Source: Clostridiales bacterium CHKCI006 (GTDB taxonomy: Bacteria; Bacillota_I; Bacilli_A; Erysipelotrichales; Coprobacillaceae). Taken from it: a stretch of 64,000 nucleotides of DNA. Position numbers and translations under genes: made by a program. Below, one piece after another: positions 63,745 through 64,000 of this stretch (within the stretch, counting starts at the first letter, position 1; every line of letters starts with the position of its first letter). The notes beneath the pieces are model-generated. The model saw only the letters and a program-made list of their open reading frames with translations, did not search any database and had not been told where the DNA came from. The stretch spans positions 1 through 64,000 of the forward strand of contig FCNA01000098.1 of assembly GCA_900018345.1 (NCBI GenBank). Reading direction: 5' to 3'.

Positions 63745-63771
63745 ATGGGAATCTTTGTCAGCTTGTTATAG
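63745..63771 (+). CDS. Candidate 8-residue leader peptide MGIFVSLL
   Basis: ATG 63745 to TAG 63769-63771. GGGAGG lies eight bases upstream, within a long AGGAGGGAGG tract. The stop overlaps the 5' arm of a hairpin (AGCAAGG 63770-63776 / CCTTGCT 63795-63801). It precedes a hydrolase gene by 65 bases. The start MGIF matches that of the ErmC leader. Role as a ribosome-stalling leader is an inference. Confidence 0.5.
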   Translation: MGIFVSLL

Positions 63772-63817
63772 CAAGGTGGATCTTGATTATTGCGCCTTGC
63801 TGATCAGTCAAACAAGG
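63770..63817 (+). promoter_or_regulatory. Mutually exclusive hairpins in the hydrolase leader
   Basis: AGCAAGG (63770) can pair with CCTTGCT (63795), or CCTTG (63795) can pair with CAAGG (63813). No T-run follows either, so any control would be on translation rather than termination. Confidence 0.45.
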
Positions 63818-63836
63818 AATGATTAGGAGGCTAATA

Positions 63837-64000
63837 ATGGCATATTTTCATTATCAATCAAATAAGATCTTTTATAAGGAAGCCGGTGTTGGGACCCCGC
63901 TGATCATGCTGCATGGTGACACGGCTTCATCTGTGATGTTTGAGTTCATATTACCTTTGTATCAAGAAAACTTTCGCGTTATCCTGATGGACTTCTTAGG
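63837..64000 (+). CDS. Alpha/beta hydrolase, N-terminal part
   Basis: The gene is cut by the window edge; 54 codons are visible. FYKEAGVGTPLIMLHGDTASSVMFEFILPLY … FRVILMDFLG shows the first strands and the HG oxyanion segment of the alpha/beta hydrolase fold. The nucleophile lies outside. AGGAGG is six bases before the ATG. The substrate is unknown. Confidence 0.88.
   Translation, partial: MAYFHYQSNKIFYKEAGVGTPLIMLHGDTASSVMFEFILPLYQENFRVILMDFL

Overview
The window is one contiguous stretch of a low-to-moderate-GC Firmicutes chromosome. It has strong GGAGG-type ribosome binding sites, many ATGA/TAATG start-stop overlaps, and short A/T-rich spacers carrying rho-independent terminators. Core-gene order follows Bacillus subtilis closely: ybeY-dgkA-cdd-era-recO-glyQS-dnaG-sigA-trmK-yqfO, then ispH, yqfQ, cshB and nfo; rpsT-gpr-spoIIP; and dacF-spoIIAA-spoIIAB-sigF. 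Several spore genes are intact (gpr, spoIIP, ylbJ-like, spoIIAA/AB, sigF), so the host is probably an endospore former. Codon use, gene content and the acidic insert in SigA suggest Erysipelotrichia (the innocuum-like gut group), but that is an inference and no search was run.

Layout. 1-8.3 kb: end of a probable ABC ATPase, an FtsX-type permease, a beta-glucoside module (GH1, RpiR regulator, GH4) and a MATE exporter. 8.3-10.7 kb: Lrp regulator, GNAT acetyltransferase, PPP-type phosphatase and PduL. 10.9-17.1 kb: cdaA-cdaR (c-di-AMP synthesis), a two-component system and SPFH/NfeD membrane proteins. 17.3-22.4 kb: two tandem CxxC lipoproteins, deoD, a HAD phosphatase, a ydcC-like protein with alr, and tRNA-Leu(CAA). 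22.4-28.0 kb: ROK sugar kinase, hflX, ylbJ-like, GIY-YIG, VanZ and a degenerate peptidase/ABC-exporter-like protein. 28.0-41.8 kb: the era-to-nfo housekeeping block, with ispH and yqfQ inverted. 41.9-50.9 kb: a PurF-like enzyme lacking the N-terminal cysteine, ispG, rpsT, gpr, spoIIP, fmt and nucleoside salvage (pyrimidine phosphorylase plus PfkB kinase). 51.1-56.6 kb: dacF and the spoIIA operon, a signal peptidase with an ArsR-type metal sensor, and an HPrK/PEPCK-like P-loop protein. 56.6-64 kb: a decayed insertion sequence, gdhA, a CDF cation transporter, a membrane-anchored C39-like protease with Ig-like domains, a sugar O-acetyltransferase and the start of an alpha/beta hydrolase.

Three items stand out. 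(1) The 26427-28049 protein has the architecture of a peptidase-containing ABC exporter (C39 domain, about six membrane segments, nucleotide-binding domain) but appears to have lost the peptidase cysteine, Walker A, signature and Walker B motifs. (2) glyQS is preceded by its own promoter, a 22-codon ORF with a Shine-Dalgarno sequence, glycine codons and a stop inside an intrinsic terminator; this is a candidate attenuator unlike a T-box. (3) The last gene is preceded by an 8-codon leader peptide (MGIFVSLL) with mutually exclusive hairpins, resembling the translational attenuators of ribosome-targeting antibiotic resistance genes.

All calls come from reading the sequence and remembered family features. 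No alignment, HMM or folding program was run.
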